The notes: a model not told the origin generated them from the sequence alone. A stretch of DNA of 64,000 bases from Rattus norvegicus (GCF_036323735.1 NC_086034.1:43537439-43601438); one strand, 5' to 3'. Positions 10,236-23,452 are shown, counted from the first letter of the stretch. Made by a program: numbers and translations.

Positions 10236-13200
10236 AAGACAACATATTCTTATAAGAAAAAATTATAAACCACTCAATTTTACTTTCCGATTATTTTGTT
10301 GTTCAGCTAAAGAAGGTAGTGGAACTACCTGAAATATTTCTGCATGGTAATTATTTCTAAGTATAAAAAAACAATTGATTTCAATACATATGACTTATTT
10401 TGTCAATGAGTGTGGGAATCACAAGACAAAGATATTTTCTATAGGAAAGCATAGGCCATGTTTTCCATTCAAAATAAGTGCTAATAAATCTGGTAATAAA
10501 TGCAGTAATCCAGATATACATGTGCTTCTTCATTCTTCCAAACCTTGCTTAGGTGGGCCTTTTGGATTAATAACAGTCAATCACAGACAAGCAGAGGAAA
10601 TGTGTGTGTCTTCTGAGAAAGGCAAGAATTTTTATATGTTTTTTTATGAATTCAATGTTTTATGCAATGAAGTCTTTACATACAAGGTCCTAAGTTGAAA
10701 GTGGGGTAGAGCTCTGTTCTGTTCAATATTATTTTTTTTTAAATCTGAATTTTATTTCCAAATAAAGAGTTTTTAGGACAGGCATATTCCATCAATATAC
10801 TCCTTACATGCTAACTGTAGGATTTATGTATCGTTTGAATTTGAACAGAAATGCTCTGTGTGATAAGATAACTGACTCAGAGTTCTGACTACTCCTGGGG
10901 TTCAGTCACAGCATGGATTCTAGTTATAAAGTACTTATTCTGTGGGCTTAGACTTCCCAAATGTCGGGACCAAGTTCACTAAAACCTTGGGCCCTGGTCC
11001 CTAATGGGATTTTTGTCCCTTGGTTTAGTAACAACTTAGGTCCCAAGATTTGAAAATATACAGTTTTCCATTCTGCATCTATCTTTGTTTGTTTGTTTCC
11101 CATCCACAGCACAATTTTCTTTCCCCCAAATCTTCTGAGACTCCATTAAAATCACTGGCCAACACTGCTTATCGAACAAACGGCTGTTTAGCCAGTTGTC
11201 AGTCAAAATGCTGAAGTGCTTTTTAAGATTATAGCAGTAGTGGGAAACTGGCTTGTGGTTTGAAGTAATATATCATACCGAGCAAACCTATAAAGGACAT
11301 AAACTGTGCTCACAGCAAGGAACCATCTCCTCTTATGAGCAATTTTTGTTTGGCAAGCAGAAGAGGTTCTGCACTGGGGAAATAGCGTTCTTGTTTGCTA
11401 TGTTTACTTGTAGAAAATGCTCCGAGTCTGCACAGGTAACAATCCTTCCCTAATAGCATTGCAGCGTGCAGATGTGACAGTTCGGGAGAATTTGCAATAT
11501 TATATACCAAACTACTAACTAAAAACAACCTTTCGATGCCTCAAAGCTGTAACATTTGAGAGGTAAATATGATTTCAGTAGTATCTACACTCCTATGCTT
11601 AATGGTTAATATAGAGATGGTCTCAATGAAAAAATAATAGCCATACTCCAATTAGACTAATAACTACAATTTAGTATTTGGTAATTTTACTATCTGATTT
11701 TCATTTGAAAAAATATACAATAGATCACATTATGATTCTCACAAGTCATTGTCTCAGAAGAAAATAGAGATAATATCATTCACAATAAAACATAGGATAA
11801 GGTATAGAAAAGTATAAATTACTTCTAAGAAGAGGAATCTGTGTTCTGGTAGAAGATTTCTGAGAAGAGGTATTACATGACAAAGGGCTTGAAGAATTAG
11901 GTGCATTTGCACACATTATGAGTATGAATAATAATGAACATATGCCGAAAAAGAAGCTAAGATGAGCAAAACCATGAATAGAGAGCTGGTTGGATGAGTC
12001 TGGGAAGAATGGAAGATACAAAAAATATTAAATCATCACCATGTTGCCATATGCTTTCCTATTGCATATCTGCAAAATAATAATAATTATGACAATTCTG
12101 ACAGTTACTGAATAAATGATTTGCATAGAGCATAGAAAACAATCTTAAAGGACAGAAACAATCTCTGATAAGAAGAACACGAATCTTTAGCATCTTAATT
12201 ATGAGAAAGTATAGAGGCATGCCAATAAATAAGTTTGTTATAATACATCCCATAGGATGTAAGGGCAGAAGTAAATTGTTATAGACAGAGAGTGACAGCT
12301 GAAATGGAAGAGATACTAAGTGGAACATTTCTGTGAACAGAGATTGAAAAGTTTAAGGACAGAAAATTCTGGATATTACAAGGAGAAGGGAGAGCAAATA
12401 AATCAAAATAATCAAAGGATGTCATCAATTAGGTAAATTTTGAGATTAAAGAAGAAACATATTTAGTGTAAGACAATTATTTATTACTTACATTGGCTTT
12501 AACAGACTCACATAACATTTGAAAAAATGTAAGACAAAAAGCCTGGGAGAAATATGCTTACTGCTGGAGTGGTTGCATGATCTATGGTATGATTCTTTAG
12601 CATCCCCATAAATACTAATACTTGTATTTCTAATGCATTATAACAAGTAGTTTTATATAAATCTATTGCTATATAGTTATATGAACGTATACAAGGCATC
12701 ATGAAAAGAGCATGTGTGTGAATAAAAGAAATACTATTTTTCATATATACTGCATAGATGAAATAGGTCACTGTATGGAGACCTCTGCACATCCAACTTC
12801 CAACAGCTTTTTCAACTAGCAATATGTCTCCATGGATGGAGACTGCAACTGCAGTCCTTGAGGCTTTCATCTCCCAATTAATAAACAACTCCTGTTCAAT
12901 TGAAAGGAATATGTTGGAATATGTTAGTTTCACTGACAAGAAGGAGTCCTTAGCTTTACCCCTAACCTTAACAGGTATCAAGAATACACCATCTGTGGAG
13001 TTAGGAAACCCCACTTCTTTTAGTCCCATAATAGATGCATATAGGAGTTTATGGAAGAGGAAAGGCAACTGAGGTGTTTGCAAGCTCAGTTTGCATGGTG
13101 TGGAAATTGTGTTCACATTCAAGATTTATTTTGGTTTTCAGTATTATAATCACTTTATCTAATACTTCCCAATCTACATTAAACTATATCTTTCTTCATT

Positions 13201-13299
13201 TAAGGTTTCAGAAAAAAATGTATTTTAAGTATCAGACAGGAATCAGCATTGACCTAATAAACAAATAATGCCAATGGCCACATGCATGGTAAAACAGTG
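10236..13299. other. Single-copy DNA with two notable stretches
   Basis: No repeat recognised. 11150-11560 is richer in G+C and CpG than its surroundings. 12508-13122 holds an unusually long open frame on the minus strand (separate entry). Neither shows splice-site, promoter or domain evidence strong enough to call a gene. Confidence 0.5.
12508..13122 (-). other. 204-codon open frame, unassigned
   Basis: The longest frame outside recognisable repeats and the pinin pseudogene. The predicted product has no domain I recognise. It has scattered hydrophobic stretches and several cysteines, with no signal peptide or clear membrane topology. No promoter, poly(A) signal or repeat boundary frames it, and the opposite strand is also open for 82 codons (12824-13072), which suggests low stop density rather than coding. 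It may be chance, a decayed exon or a conserved non-coding element. I do not call it a gene. Confidence 0.2.
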
Positions 13300-14750
13300 A
13301 TTATGCCAACTACTCTGGAAATCAATCTGGAAATTCCTCAGAAATTTGGAAATAGATATACTTGAAGACCCAGCTATACCATTCATCGGCATATACCCAA
13401 AAGATGTCCTACCATACCACAGGAGCACATGCTCCACTATGATCATTGTGGCCTTATGTGTAATAGCCTGAAATGTGAAACAACCTAGATGTCCCATAAC
13501 AGAAGAATGGATTCAGAAAATGTGGTTCATTTATACAGTAGAATACTAGTCAGCTATTGAGAATGAGGACATCATAAGTTTTGCAGGCAAATGGATAGAA
13601 CTAGAAAATATCCTAAGTGAGGTAACTTAGATCCAAAATGATATGCATGTTATGTACTCCCTAATAAGTAGGTAGTTATTAGCCAAAAAAGTACAGAATT
13701 CCCAGAATAAAATCCACAGAATTCAAGAAGGTGAACAAGCTGAAGGGTCCAAATGAGGATGCTTCAATCCCCCTAGGGAGGAAGAAGAAAGCAATCAGGG
13801 AAGGCAGAGAAAGGGAAGGACCTTGGTGGGAGAGGGGATGGGGAGGGCAAAGGGGGAGCATGATCAGGTATTGGGGGCAGGAGAGACACCCTGAGGGCCA
13901 GCAGAATGAATGGAAATATGCAACCTCATGGGATAGGGGGTCAGGGGTTATCCTCTAGAATGTACCAGAGACCTGTCAGGTGAGAGACTCTCAGGACTCA
14001 AATGGAGGGACCTTAGATGAAATGCCAAACAGTAGATAAAGGCACTTGTAGAGTTTACCTCCAGTAGAAAGACAGCATCAAGAGGAGAGATGGGGTTTCT
14101 ATCCCACAGTCAAAATCTCTGATCCAGATTTTTTCCTCTCTTAAAGAACTACAGGGACAAAAATGGAGAAGAGAATGAGGGAAAGGAGGTCCAGTAACCA
14201 GCCCAAATTGGGATCCATCTCAAGGAAAGGCTCCAAAGCCTGAGAGTATTACTGATGCTATGGTATGCTTACAGACAGGAGCCTAGCCTAGCATGGCTGT
14301 CCTCTGAGAGACCCAAGAAGCAGCTGACAAAGACAGATGCAGAAACATCTAACCAATGAACAGAAGTCAGGGAACCATGTAGTTGAATTAGGGGAAAGCT
14401 GAAAGAAGCTGAGGAGGAGGGTGATCCCATTGTAATACCAGCAGTCTCAACTATCCCGAATCCCTGAGATCTTTCAGACACTGAGCCACCAAACATACAG
14501 TAGCTGGTTCAAGGCCCCCGACCAATACACAGCAGAGGACTGCCTGGTCTGGTCTCAGTGAGAGAAGATGCACATAACTCTCTAGAGACTTGCAGCCACA
14601 GGGAATGGGGAGGAATGGTGGGGGATAGATGAGGATATCCCTTTGGAGACATGCCCGAGGAAGAATAGAATGAGGAACTGTGGGTAGGCAGACCAGGAGT
14701 GGGATAACAACTAGACTGTAAAAAATAAACATAATAAAAAATTTGAAGTT
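13300..14750 (+). mobile_element. Old L1, 5'-truncated
   Basis: Starts inside the C-terminal part of ORF2 (CAACTACTCTGGAAATCAAT), continues through a long older-type (Lx-like) 3' UTR that contains a short G-rich stretch, and ends in an A-rich AATAAA-bearing tail near 14745. The ORF2 part is broken by stops and frameshifts. No target-site duplication is evident. Confidence 0.85.
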
Positions 14751-15012
14751 CTCTTTTGAGAGCATAGAATACTCTTCATTCTGGCTCCATTTCTACTCAA
14801 AGTAAAAAAAAGATAAACACGCTTTACTGTGTCTAATGATACAGCTTTACCTATGCATGGTTTACCAAATGTTTCTATATTCAAATTTATATTAAAGCAT
14901 TTTAAAAATTGAAATGAATAAATGTGTGGCAAATAACTCAGAACACCAATTACATAAAGTTAATTATCTCCCTTATTTGACCAATGTTCTGCTTTTTAAA
15001 TATATTTTTAAA

Positions 15013-15212
15013 GGTGCTTGGGGATGCAGTTAGTGATGAGAATAGTTGCCTAGCATACATAAATCCCTGAGTAAAAGCCCTAGTCCTACATAAACACAAT
15101 ATGGTGGCACACTGCCATAATCCCAGTACTCAGGAATTGGGAGGCTCAGAAGTTCAAGTCTGTTTCCAGTATATAGCAAGTTTGCCACTAGCCTGGGCTA
15201 CATGAAACCTTG
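15013..15212 (+). mobile_element. B4 SINE
   Basis: A tRNA/ID-like left part (TGCTTGGGGATGCAGTTAGT...) is joined to a B1-like right part (GGTGGCACACTGCCATAATC..., GCCTGGGCTACATGAAACC). This is the fused structure of B4. A GATA array begins at its 3' end. Confidence 0.75.
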
Positions 15213-15213
15213 T

Positions 15214-15219
15214 GTAGAG

Positions 15220-15314
<95 letters not shown>

Positions 15315-15340
15315 TGGATAGTAGGTAGGTAGATAGAATG
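15214..15340. repeat. (GATA)n / (GACA)n microsatellite
   Basis: About 18 GATA units (15221-15292) followed by GACA units and degenerate GGTA. It sits in the tail of the B4 SINE. Confidence 0.95.
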
Positions 15341-15916
15341 GCTTTCTCTTTTTTATCAGAAAAATTTGAATGCTTTGGTAATATAAATTATTAATTTCAT
15401 GGTGTCTATTAGTATAGCAAGAAGGAAATCAGAGAGAAGGTGCAGATTATTTCAACGCAAATTATGGGATGAAATATAGTGAAGTGCCTAGGTCAACACC
15501 AACAGTCATCGCCACTCCTTTTGGCAATACTGTCTGCCAGTGGTTATTCAGTTACTACTGGTATCACATTTCTCCTCTGGAATAATGCTCATTAGGAGAC
15601 TCAGATTCTGCAAAAGCTTGTAGGGAATTTCAGATGTCTGTGCTAGTTTGCTTGCTTTATTTTTCCCCATTACTAGCAACTTAAAGGAAATACTTCAAAT
15701 CACTTGGTTCAAAGAGATTAAGGCACTTAAAAATAGATTCTACTTCTATTCCTCACAGCGAATACATATTCAGAGTGATTATTGCAACTCAACTCACAAA
15801 ACTGAAATGAGTGTTTGGGATTATTTTCTTTTTGTTGGCATGTTAACAAAAAGCTTAGCTTGATGCTAAGTTTAAGAGAAAAAAGACTAACAAAAAAGCC
15901 TTCCTTATTACCCTAG

Positions 15917-15963
<47 letters not shown>

Positions 15964-16892
15964 GTACCAGATTCTAGCTAAAAGTTTATTTAAAGGTAAA
16001 GCTTACTTAAAGTACTAAATAATAGTGCAACACAAATTGTGGAATTCAAGTTCTTTCTTTTTGCCTTTGGCAAAGCCACAGAACAATGAGATCAAGTAAG
16101 AAAATCAGGAAATCTAAATTTCTTTTTACAAAGATTTAATAAGATTACCTGCGGAGGCATGGTATGCTTTTATGTAAAGGATTATGTCCTAAGGAATTAA
16201 AACAGAAATCAGAAACTAAAAGAGCCACTCAATAAATGTCCTGGAAACCTGAGTACTCACATGACTCTCTCGGGTCTCATTTCTAAGCACTCCTTCTGTG
16301 TGAAGATATGGTATTAATACATTTGGTTTCCAAAAATAAAAGTAAGAAAATACTCTTTAAGCCTTCTTAACAAGCTCAGACAATTGTTAGCTTAGAAATG
16401 CTTAAAAATTTCAGTACCAAGGAATATTTCCACAAGGTAATTCATAACTAGTCTAGGTTAATGTGAACTATAGAAACCCACCTGTGATTGTCTGGTCTCC
16501 CATCTTGGGGCATTGAGCTGCACCAGGCCACAAATCTACTCAGTTTGGATCTTTGACTGTTTAAATCACCTCATAAAGTATCCAGGTATGCATATCCATA
16601 TGTTTTATGAAAAATCTGACTTACTTGCTACAGTACACAACTAGAGAAGTCCAGGTCAAGGTGGAGTGGGAAATGGGAGATGGGGGTGCTTCGTTCAGCC
16701 AGTTGGGGGAGTACTCATAATCCCTTACTTACGTTCTGTTATGAAGAATAACTGATTCTCCAGAGTGAACTCTAACTGACTCCTGCCTGGGTTTATCCTT
16801 AGTCTATGCTTTAGCCTAAGGGAGAGGACTTGGTTACATCTCCTGAGATGGAATTTTAGAATACTAATTTATCTTTAAATCTCTTCCTGGTT
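15341..16892. other. Single-copy DNA with a GT microsatellite
   Basis: No gene recognised. A 71-codon plus frame at 15648-15863 has no support. A GT array lies at 15919-15961. Confidence 0.45.
15919..15961. repeat. (GT)n microsatellite
   Basis: Uninterrupted GT array of about 21 units. Confidence 0.95.
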
Positions 16893-17045
16893 GAGCAGGG
16901 TGATGAGAGAGCACACCTTATAATCTCAGCACTCAGGAGTCAGAGGCAGTTGTTTGTTAGTGTTTGAAGCCAAAGCAGAGCAAATTCCAAGACAGCCAGG
17001 GCTACACAGAGAAACCCTGTCTGGAAAAAAAAATTATAAAAATTG
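16893..17045 (+). mobile_element. B1 SINE
   Basis: 7SL-derived SINE: diverged head, CTCAGCACTCAGGAGTCAGAG core, GACAGCCAGGGCTACACAGA, AACCCTGTCT and an A-rich tail. Confidence 0.88.
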
Positions 17046-17639
17046 AAAAAACATAATGAAAAGTTGAAAAAAGCCCACTTGCCTTAAACCTTTCAATAAT
17101 TTACAAAACAAAGTGCCCTCTGAAAAACAGAAAGCAAAACAAGACATACAGAGGATGCATTTCTTAATTGGTCAAATGAACTGAAAACATTGCAAAACAC
17201 AGTTCTTGGCATCTGAATTTCATTAAGGAACAAGGATATGTTTTGGAAATGCATTTGCATCAGCAAAGGGACCAGAGAATCAGGGTAAAGACACTGAGAT
17301 TATCAATTCCCCTGCCCTCAAAAAAGTTAAAGCAAGGAAAAGGAGACAAAAAAAAGGAAATTAAAAACTGCAAATACTGGTTTGAATATATAATCTACAA
17401 AATATATAAACTTTCTTGGACCTTTGTTGAATGTCAGAGTTTAAATTTCATAAAAAGACCATTTCATCTGACAACAATGGAAGCTAAACTAGGTAAGCTC
17501 CTAGGATTTAAGAAAAAAAAGATTTGAGTAAATGTGTTATAGATGATTTATAACTTCATGAGCAGAGATGGAGACAAGGAATAGGGCAAAGGTAAGCAGC
17601 AGGTTCCTCTTACTACAAGTCCCTCCCACCCTCTACCTC
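17046..17639. other. Single-copy DNA, no gene
   Basis: A 94-codon lysine-rich plus frame (17243-17527) has no recognisable domain and looks like chance in A-rich DNA. Confidence 0.4.
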
Positions 17640-17926
17640 CCATAAGTAAACCATCAACCAACACATGGAGGGACCCATGGCTCCAGCAGCATTTGTAGCA
17701 GAGGATGGCCTTGACCAGCATCAGTGGGAGAGGAAGCTTTTGGTCCTGTGAAGACTCGATGCCCCGGCATAGGAGAATGCTAGGGCGGTGGGGCACGAGG
17801 GGGGGTGGGGAGAGCACCCTCATGGAAGCAGGGAGGCAGGGGGTTGGAATGGGGTGGGATTCGGAGGAGAAACCGGGAAGGGGGATAATATTTGAGATAT
17901 AAATAAACAAAATAACAAATTTTAAA
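17640..17926 (+). mobile_element. L1 3' UTR fragment
   Basis: Sense-strand 3' UTR of an older L1: GGACCCATGGCTCCAGCAGC, the GTAGCAGAGGATGGCCTTG stretch, a G-rich tract (about 17783-17880) and an A-rich end with AATAAA-like motifs. ORF2 is absent. Confidence 0.8.
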
Positions 17927-18039
17927 AACAAAAGACATCTCAACTGACATTTTCAATATTCTGAAATAAAAACAACTTGTTCACATTTCTGGGATATAGA
18001 CTATCTGGTCCCCTAAGAAAGTCCTTTTCCTTTTCCTCT

Positions 18040-18215
18040 TTTTTTTTAAGATTTATTTATTTGTAAGTATATTGTTGTAGTTGTCTTCAGACACACCAGA
18101 AGAGGGCATTAGATCTCATTATAGATGGTTGTGAGCCAACATGTGGTTGCTGGGATTTGAATTCAGGACTCCTGGAAGAGCAGTATGCTTAACTACTGAG
18201 CCACCTCTCCAGCTT
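18040..18215 (-). mobile_element. B2 SINE
   Basis: The minus strand gives the complete B2 order: AGCTGGAGAGGTGGCTCAGT head, a diverged body, then the B2-specific GTCTGAAGACAACTACAA region and an AAATAAATAAAT tail. Confidence 0.88.
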
Positions 18216-18381
18216 AAGGTAATGAATTCAGACAAAAGACATCCCTCAGGGACTCAAATCCTCTTTCTCCAGATCCCACTTAACCCTGGAAATCTTTCTC
18301 TGGAAACTGCTTCTTACTTTCTGGGGGGTCAGCCATGACCCTTTTCTTCGCCCTTTTCACCTGCACAGTGGCTATTTTGGG

Positions 18382-18440
18382 GTTTTGTTGTTGTTGTTGT
18401 TGTTGTTGTTTCTTTGTTTTGTTTTTTGTTTTTGGTTTTT
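18382..18440. repeat. (TTG)n and T-rich tract
   Basis: TTG trinucleotide array (about 18385-18410) followed by T-rich sequence with scattered G. Minus-strand Gln-rich frames come from it. Confidence 0.85.
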
Positions 18441-18514
18441 TTTTACTGTGTCCACATTTCATCACAGATACAGCAGAATAATTAAGAAAATTTTTTATTA
18501 AAAATCTTTTATTA

Positions 18515-18595
18515 GCTTTGGTGCTTAGGGAAGAGTCCAGGGCTTGGTCGTGCTAAGCATGTATTCTATCACTGACCTAAAGCTCTAGGCCTAGA
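18515..18595 (-). mobile_element. ID/B4-type tRNA-like SINE fragment
   Basis: The minus strand resembles an old ID head (TAGGTCAGTGATAGAATACA, then CATGCTTAGCACGACCAAGC and a B-box-like end). Diverged. Confidence 0.55.
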
Positions 18596-21195
18596 GGGAA
18601 ATTTACAACTTTTACTAAAAAAGAAAAATTTCAAACAAATAGCCAAAACTTTGTCTCAAGATATTAGAAAAAGAAACACAAAGTGAGCATAAAGCAAGAA
18701 GCAGGGAAGAAAGAGAACCTGGAATAGACAATCAACAAGAACCAAACAGAAGAGAATAAAAATCAAGGTGTGACTTTCAAAAGCTGAATAAAATTAATTT
18801 ATTTAGCTCTCAATCCATTCTTACCGAGGATCAGAAACAGAGAAGCTACTTGTTAGAAGTCAAAGCAGGAGCATGGGAGTTAATCAAGCACCATTACTCA
18901 CTTGGGCATTGGAAGAGTTTTTAAAATGAGTGGGCAGGAGAGAAGGGAAGACTATGAGCAATCCCTTCTCCAAAAAAATTGAATATGTTAAGAAATCGAT
19001 GTCTTCTGTGAAAGAGACACAATAACTAAAATTTATAAAAGAGGTATAAACCATCTGAATAGTACTGTATTTGTGAGAGAAATTGAATACACAATTCAAG
19101 ATATTCTGAAAGTAATGAAGAAGAAATGGAAATATTGCATACATCATTCAGAAGACAACTTAGAAAATAAGTGTCTATACACACACCTGCATAATCTCAT
19201 AAGCTACTTCATAAAAATTTGGGGAAAGACTAGCTTTCCCGGAGCCTAATCCTAACTTTGATCTTATTGCTATACTAAGTCACAGCCAAACTAGGTCTCA
19301 CATTCTTCTGAATGACTTTCTAGAGCTATAGATCTGGCATTGACTATAAATACCAGCAACAGTGCTATCTTCTGTTTCATTATTCTACATCCTTGCTACG
19401 GGGAGTCCTGACATATTCAACCTTTCATTTTCTTAATATTTATGCTCTTAATCCTATTTCAATATACTCTGTTAAATAATTTATACAGCTTCATTTCATT
19501 TTATGTTTTAATTATTTATGGAATATTAAAAAGGCACTAGAATGTTTTCTGCTATATATACCCAACCTAAATTACCAATGTTTTCCTGACTTTAAAACTG
19601 AACTTTGTTTCCTGACTCTAATATTTTTAACAAAGCTACATATAATTGCTTTTGTAAGAAACATACTGCACAAAAAGTTTTCTCTAAAACTGCAAATAAG
19701 CATTTTTATATTTAATAAACCAGAAATAAATTTGTTCTATGTAATATTATCTATGGAATATGACCTGGGAATTACTCTGTTTTTATATTAACTTATAAAA
19801 TCGATATGAAAATTGAGTCTTAATGAGACTCATTTTGGAAAATATAAGAGAAGCCAATGAATGTATTGAACTACTCTATGGTCTTGGTTAAAAAGAGTAA
19901 TGGAACAGGAAGGGTTAAAATGGGATAGTGAGCAGAAGGCAGGGTAGAGAAAGAGATCCAGAGGGATAAATAACACTAAAAACATTTTTAAAAGAATAAT
20001 GTGAAAGTTTACTATTGTAGAAGCTTCCATATACATAAAAGATTCCATGTTCCTACTCAAAAACCTAGGATTAATAAAACACCAGTACCCAGAATGGTTA
20101 ACTTCTTTTGAAGGGTTTACAGACTCCAAAAATTCCATATACATGTACTGCAATTGTTCTTTGTTACCCTCCAGAACTAGAAGGTAAGATCTTATTGCTG
20201 ATAATTTTACATCCTTGAGTAATGTGTAATGGAAAAATTAAGCTGATACAGACCTATGAATAATTCCTATTAACTAGCTTTAATAATACTGGAAGATGTT
20301 ATGAAGTCTACCAGAGGAAAGAAAACTATTCATCAGTCTTACTCAGATTCACATCTCACCGGGTGAGCAAAAGCAATGACTGCCTTGTCAAAACTTGTCT
20401 ATTGGTCCAACCGTGGCACAAAGAAAATAAAACACACACACAAAAAAAATAAAATAGAAATAAAAAACATGAGAATAACCAACCACTTTCAATTGGATTA
20501 ATGTCTACTCTTCAAGATAAAACCCACAGCTGGCACCATGATTAGATCAAGTTCCTATAAGTAAATAGATCATAGGACCTAGAAGAGACCTTCTACTTTT
20601 ATTCTACTAAATAGACCTCATAGTAAGCTGACCCTTACAGATTTAATTGTTATAATACTAGATCAATATATTTCTCAACCATTATCTGAGAAGTTTCTAC
20701 TTTCAGTAGACACAGAGACTTACAAATGTTTAAAGTGCAGAGGAGACCAAGAGAGTTCAACCCTAAATGAAACATAAACTGGAACTCCTTCCCCAAACTC
20801 AGGATTATTGCTAAATAAGGGCAGAAAAATATCTAAGAGTCAGAGGTAGTAAATGACTACAAAAAATAGTGTTCCCTAGACAAAGCAGGGAAAGTACACA
20901 TCTTAATTAAAAGTAGGTATGGCAGCATTCACTAGACCTATGCATTCCAAAGCTAGACTAAGTGTAATCACAGCTTTACTGCTCTTTTAGATATATTCAT
21001 TGCGACAGTGGAAGTTAAGCATGAAATTCAATCCCAGTCATGAGGATAGATATTGGTAATTGCTAGCTGCTTGAAGGAGATACAATATTCTCTAAAAGTA
21101 TAGGCCTTTGAAGTCAACTATATTCTAGTGGAAGACTATGCATGCAAGAATATTTGGGCAGCACAAATCGGTCTTGAGTTATTTATTTTTGTAAA
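18596..21195. other. Single-copy AT-rich DNA
   Basis: No recognisable repeat or coding region. Minus frames at 18884-19147 and 19830-20153 have no family resemblance. Confidence 0.45.
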
Positions 21196-21335
21196 ACAGA
21201 GGACCCAAAGCGAAGTTGAGCAAGATGGGGAGGGAGTGGGTCTGAAAAGAATTGGAGTAAAATGTAAGTGTGATGTAAACATGTAGTATGAAACTCAAAA
21301 AAGGAAAACTTAATAAAAATAATAAAATATTAAAA
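21196..21335 (+). mobile_element. Possible old L1 3' end
   Basis: Purine-rich stretch (GATGGGGAGGGAGTGGGTCTG...) then ATGTAAACATGTAGTATGAA and an A-rich end, resembling the terminus of an old rodent L1. Short and uncertain. Confidence 0.4.
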
Positions 21336-21389
21336 TATATATATTCTTTAAGAAACGAGACAATTACATAAAATTTTCAGGTTCACAGC

Positions 21390-21742
21390 CTTAGGTTTTC
21401 TGTTGGTGTGATAAAATACTCTGAAAAGGCAACTTAGGAGAGATTTCCAGTTTACAGTCCTTCAGGCAAGAACTCACAGTTTGAAAGAGCTAATCATGTT
21501 GAGTTTCCCTCCAGAAGAGAGAGCAATAGATGTGTTCATGCTGGTGCTCAGCTGCACCCTTCATTTTCACTTACTCTAAAGCCAAGCTCATGAAATGCCC
21601 AAACTCAAGTAGAGCTTCCAACCCCCTTATCCAGTGAAGAAATTTCACCATGGGCATGCTGAAACTAATCTAGACAGCTCCTCATTAAGGCCCCCATCCC
21701 AGTTAATTTCAGATTGTGTAAAGTTGACAATCAAAACAAACC
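21390..21742 (-). mobile_element. Old rodent interspersed repeat (URR1/MaLR-like)
   Basis: It begins with the terminus TTTTCTGTTGGTGTGATAAA, a diverged form of the common rodent terminus that contains GCTGTGATAAA, and ends in AAAGTTGACAATCAAAAC. I recognise the common rodent family but am unsure whether it is the hAT-type URR1 or a MaLR-like LTR. Confidence 0.5.
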
Positions 21743-22884
21743 CTTATAAATATATTTTAAAATGTGTTTCAAAATTCATGAGACTATTCAAAAATCAATG
21801 AGACTATTTAACAAATCCAAATGTCAACGTGGCAAGCCTGATTTTTACCATCTTTACCTGAGAAAAGTTCTTAAACAAGAAGCCATTCAAACTATACCAC
21901 CACAGTTACATTACTAAAAAACTATGTTTTCTCTACCCAAATGTGACTCCCACAGGTTGTTTGGCATGTTCTAAATGCACTCCCTAGTAAGCAAGGTTGA
22001 TAGCATAAAAAGTAAGAGGTTAATATTGCTGTCAGTGTGCCAGGGAGATCTGAATGAGTGAGAACAAGAATATCAATATTATAATAATCAATAATTTAAA
22101 ATAGGAAATAAAACAGCACACATAATCTTTATTTGTAACATCACACGCCTGCTGGACTTAGCCATAAAGATACTTCCATTTTAAATGGTCTTAATATCAA
22201 CATTAACTTTGTTTTTTTAAGTTTATATACATTTCATTTTATATGAAAGAGAAGTAGAAATAGAGCAGTCTCAGTAATTATTAAATAATATGATGCTACC
22301 CTATTATATACTTTCTGGAATACTTTCTATTCCAGAATCTTTATTGATATAAATTTACTAACATATTTATTTTCAACATGTGTTTCATAACGGATCTAAT
22401 AATTTCAAATTAATATTTATAACTGAAGTAATATGTAAAACTTTCAAGGCTAAAGTTTTGCAATATGTCTTATTTATGATTTCTATAAACTTGGCTTTTG
22501 GCAGAATGTTTGAGATCTATCAAAGTTTTTGTTTGTTTGTTTGTTTGAAATACCTAGAACAATAAGAAAGAATGCACATTGAAAAGATAAAGCCCATGAG
22601 ATTTTTCACAGTGAATACCCTCCTGTAAGTAGCATCAATAGAGTGCTATCATGAAAAAAAAATCTCTTCTGGACCATTCACAATACATTCATCAAGAATG
22701 ACCACTTTTGACTTCTAACAAAACATGAGGATTGCATTTTCATGCAATAAATACGATCAAATCAAATTATAAACTAGGCACTCTTTATAATCTTTTGTGA
22801 GCAACATTTAACTCAAGGTATCTATTGCTGTGTAAAATATCTTCAGTGTTGTAGAGAATGCTCACAGTGTTAGGATGGACAGAC
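21743..22884. other. Single-copy AT-rich DNA
   Basis: No gene or named repeat. A GTTT run lies at about 22529-22546. Confidence 0.45.
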
Positions 22885-23020
22885 ACATAGTCATGTCCAC
22901 TGATTTGAGCACTTACCTATTTGTGTGATTTTGATTACCTCAGGTAATACCATTTGACCTCCCTGCCCAAATCCTTTAGTAAATATTGAATATAGTTTTT
23001 TCAGTGCATTAATTTTCAGA
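22885..23020 (+). mobile_element. Possible MIR SINE remnant
   Basis: Weak resemblance to MIR in the segment with TTGTGTGATTTTGATTACCT and the following CATTTGACCTCCCTGCCC. Confidence 0.3.
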
Positions 23021-23111
23021 TTCAGGGCCAGTTTCATTCCATGTAGTAGGTAGTCTTAGTTCTCTATTTACTCAAAGTTTAATCAAGTGAGTGGTTTCTA
23101 TAAATGTTACT

Positions 23112-23452
23112 GTGGTGATTTGAATGAGTATAACCCTATTGGCCCTTGTACTCAAATACTTGTTGCTCAGCCCTTGGAGTGTCTTGGGGTAGAAACTCTG
23201 TCCCTTTAGGGAGGGCTTTAGGAGTTTAAATGCTTGGGATGATTCTAGTTTGCTCTCTCTACTCTATACTTGCTACTGAAGATGTGAGCTTTCAGGTTTG
23301 CTTCTCCAACCACCACGCTCACCTGCTGCTTGCCTCCTAATCATGATGATACTTATCCCCCTGGAATCATAAACTCAAATGAACAATTCTTTCTAAATGT
23401 TGTTTCTGTGATGGTGTTTTAACATAGTAACAGAAGAACAATTAATACAGTT
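23112..23452 (+). mobile_element. Rodent interspersed repeat (URR1/MaLR-like)
   Basis: Starts GTGGTGATTTGAATGAGTAT, has the GATGTGAGCTTTCAGGTTTG segment and ends TAACAGAAGAACAATTAATAC, the order of the common rodent family also seen at 34895, 45442 and, reversed, 53510. Confidence 0.6.

Noticed and set aside
15221..15313. CRISPR-like regular array
   Set aside because: Simple tetranucleotide repeat with no spacers, in a mammalian genome.
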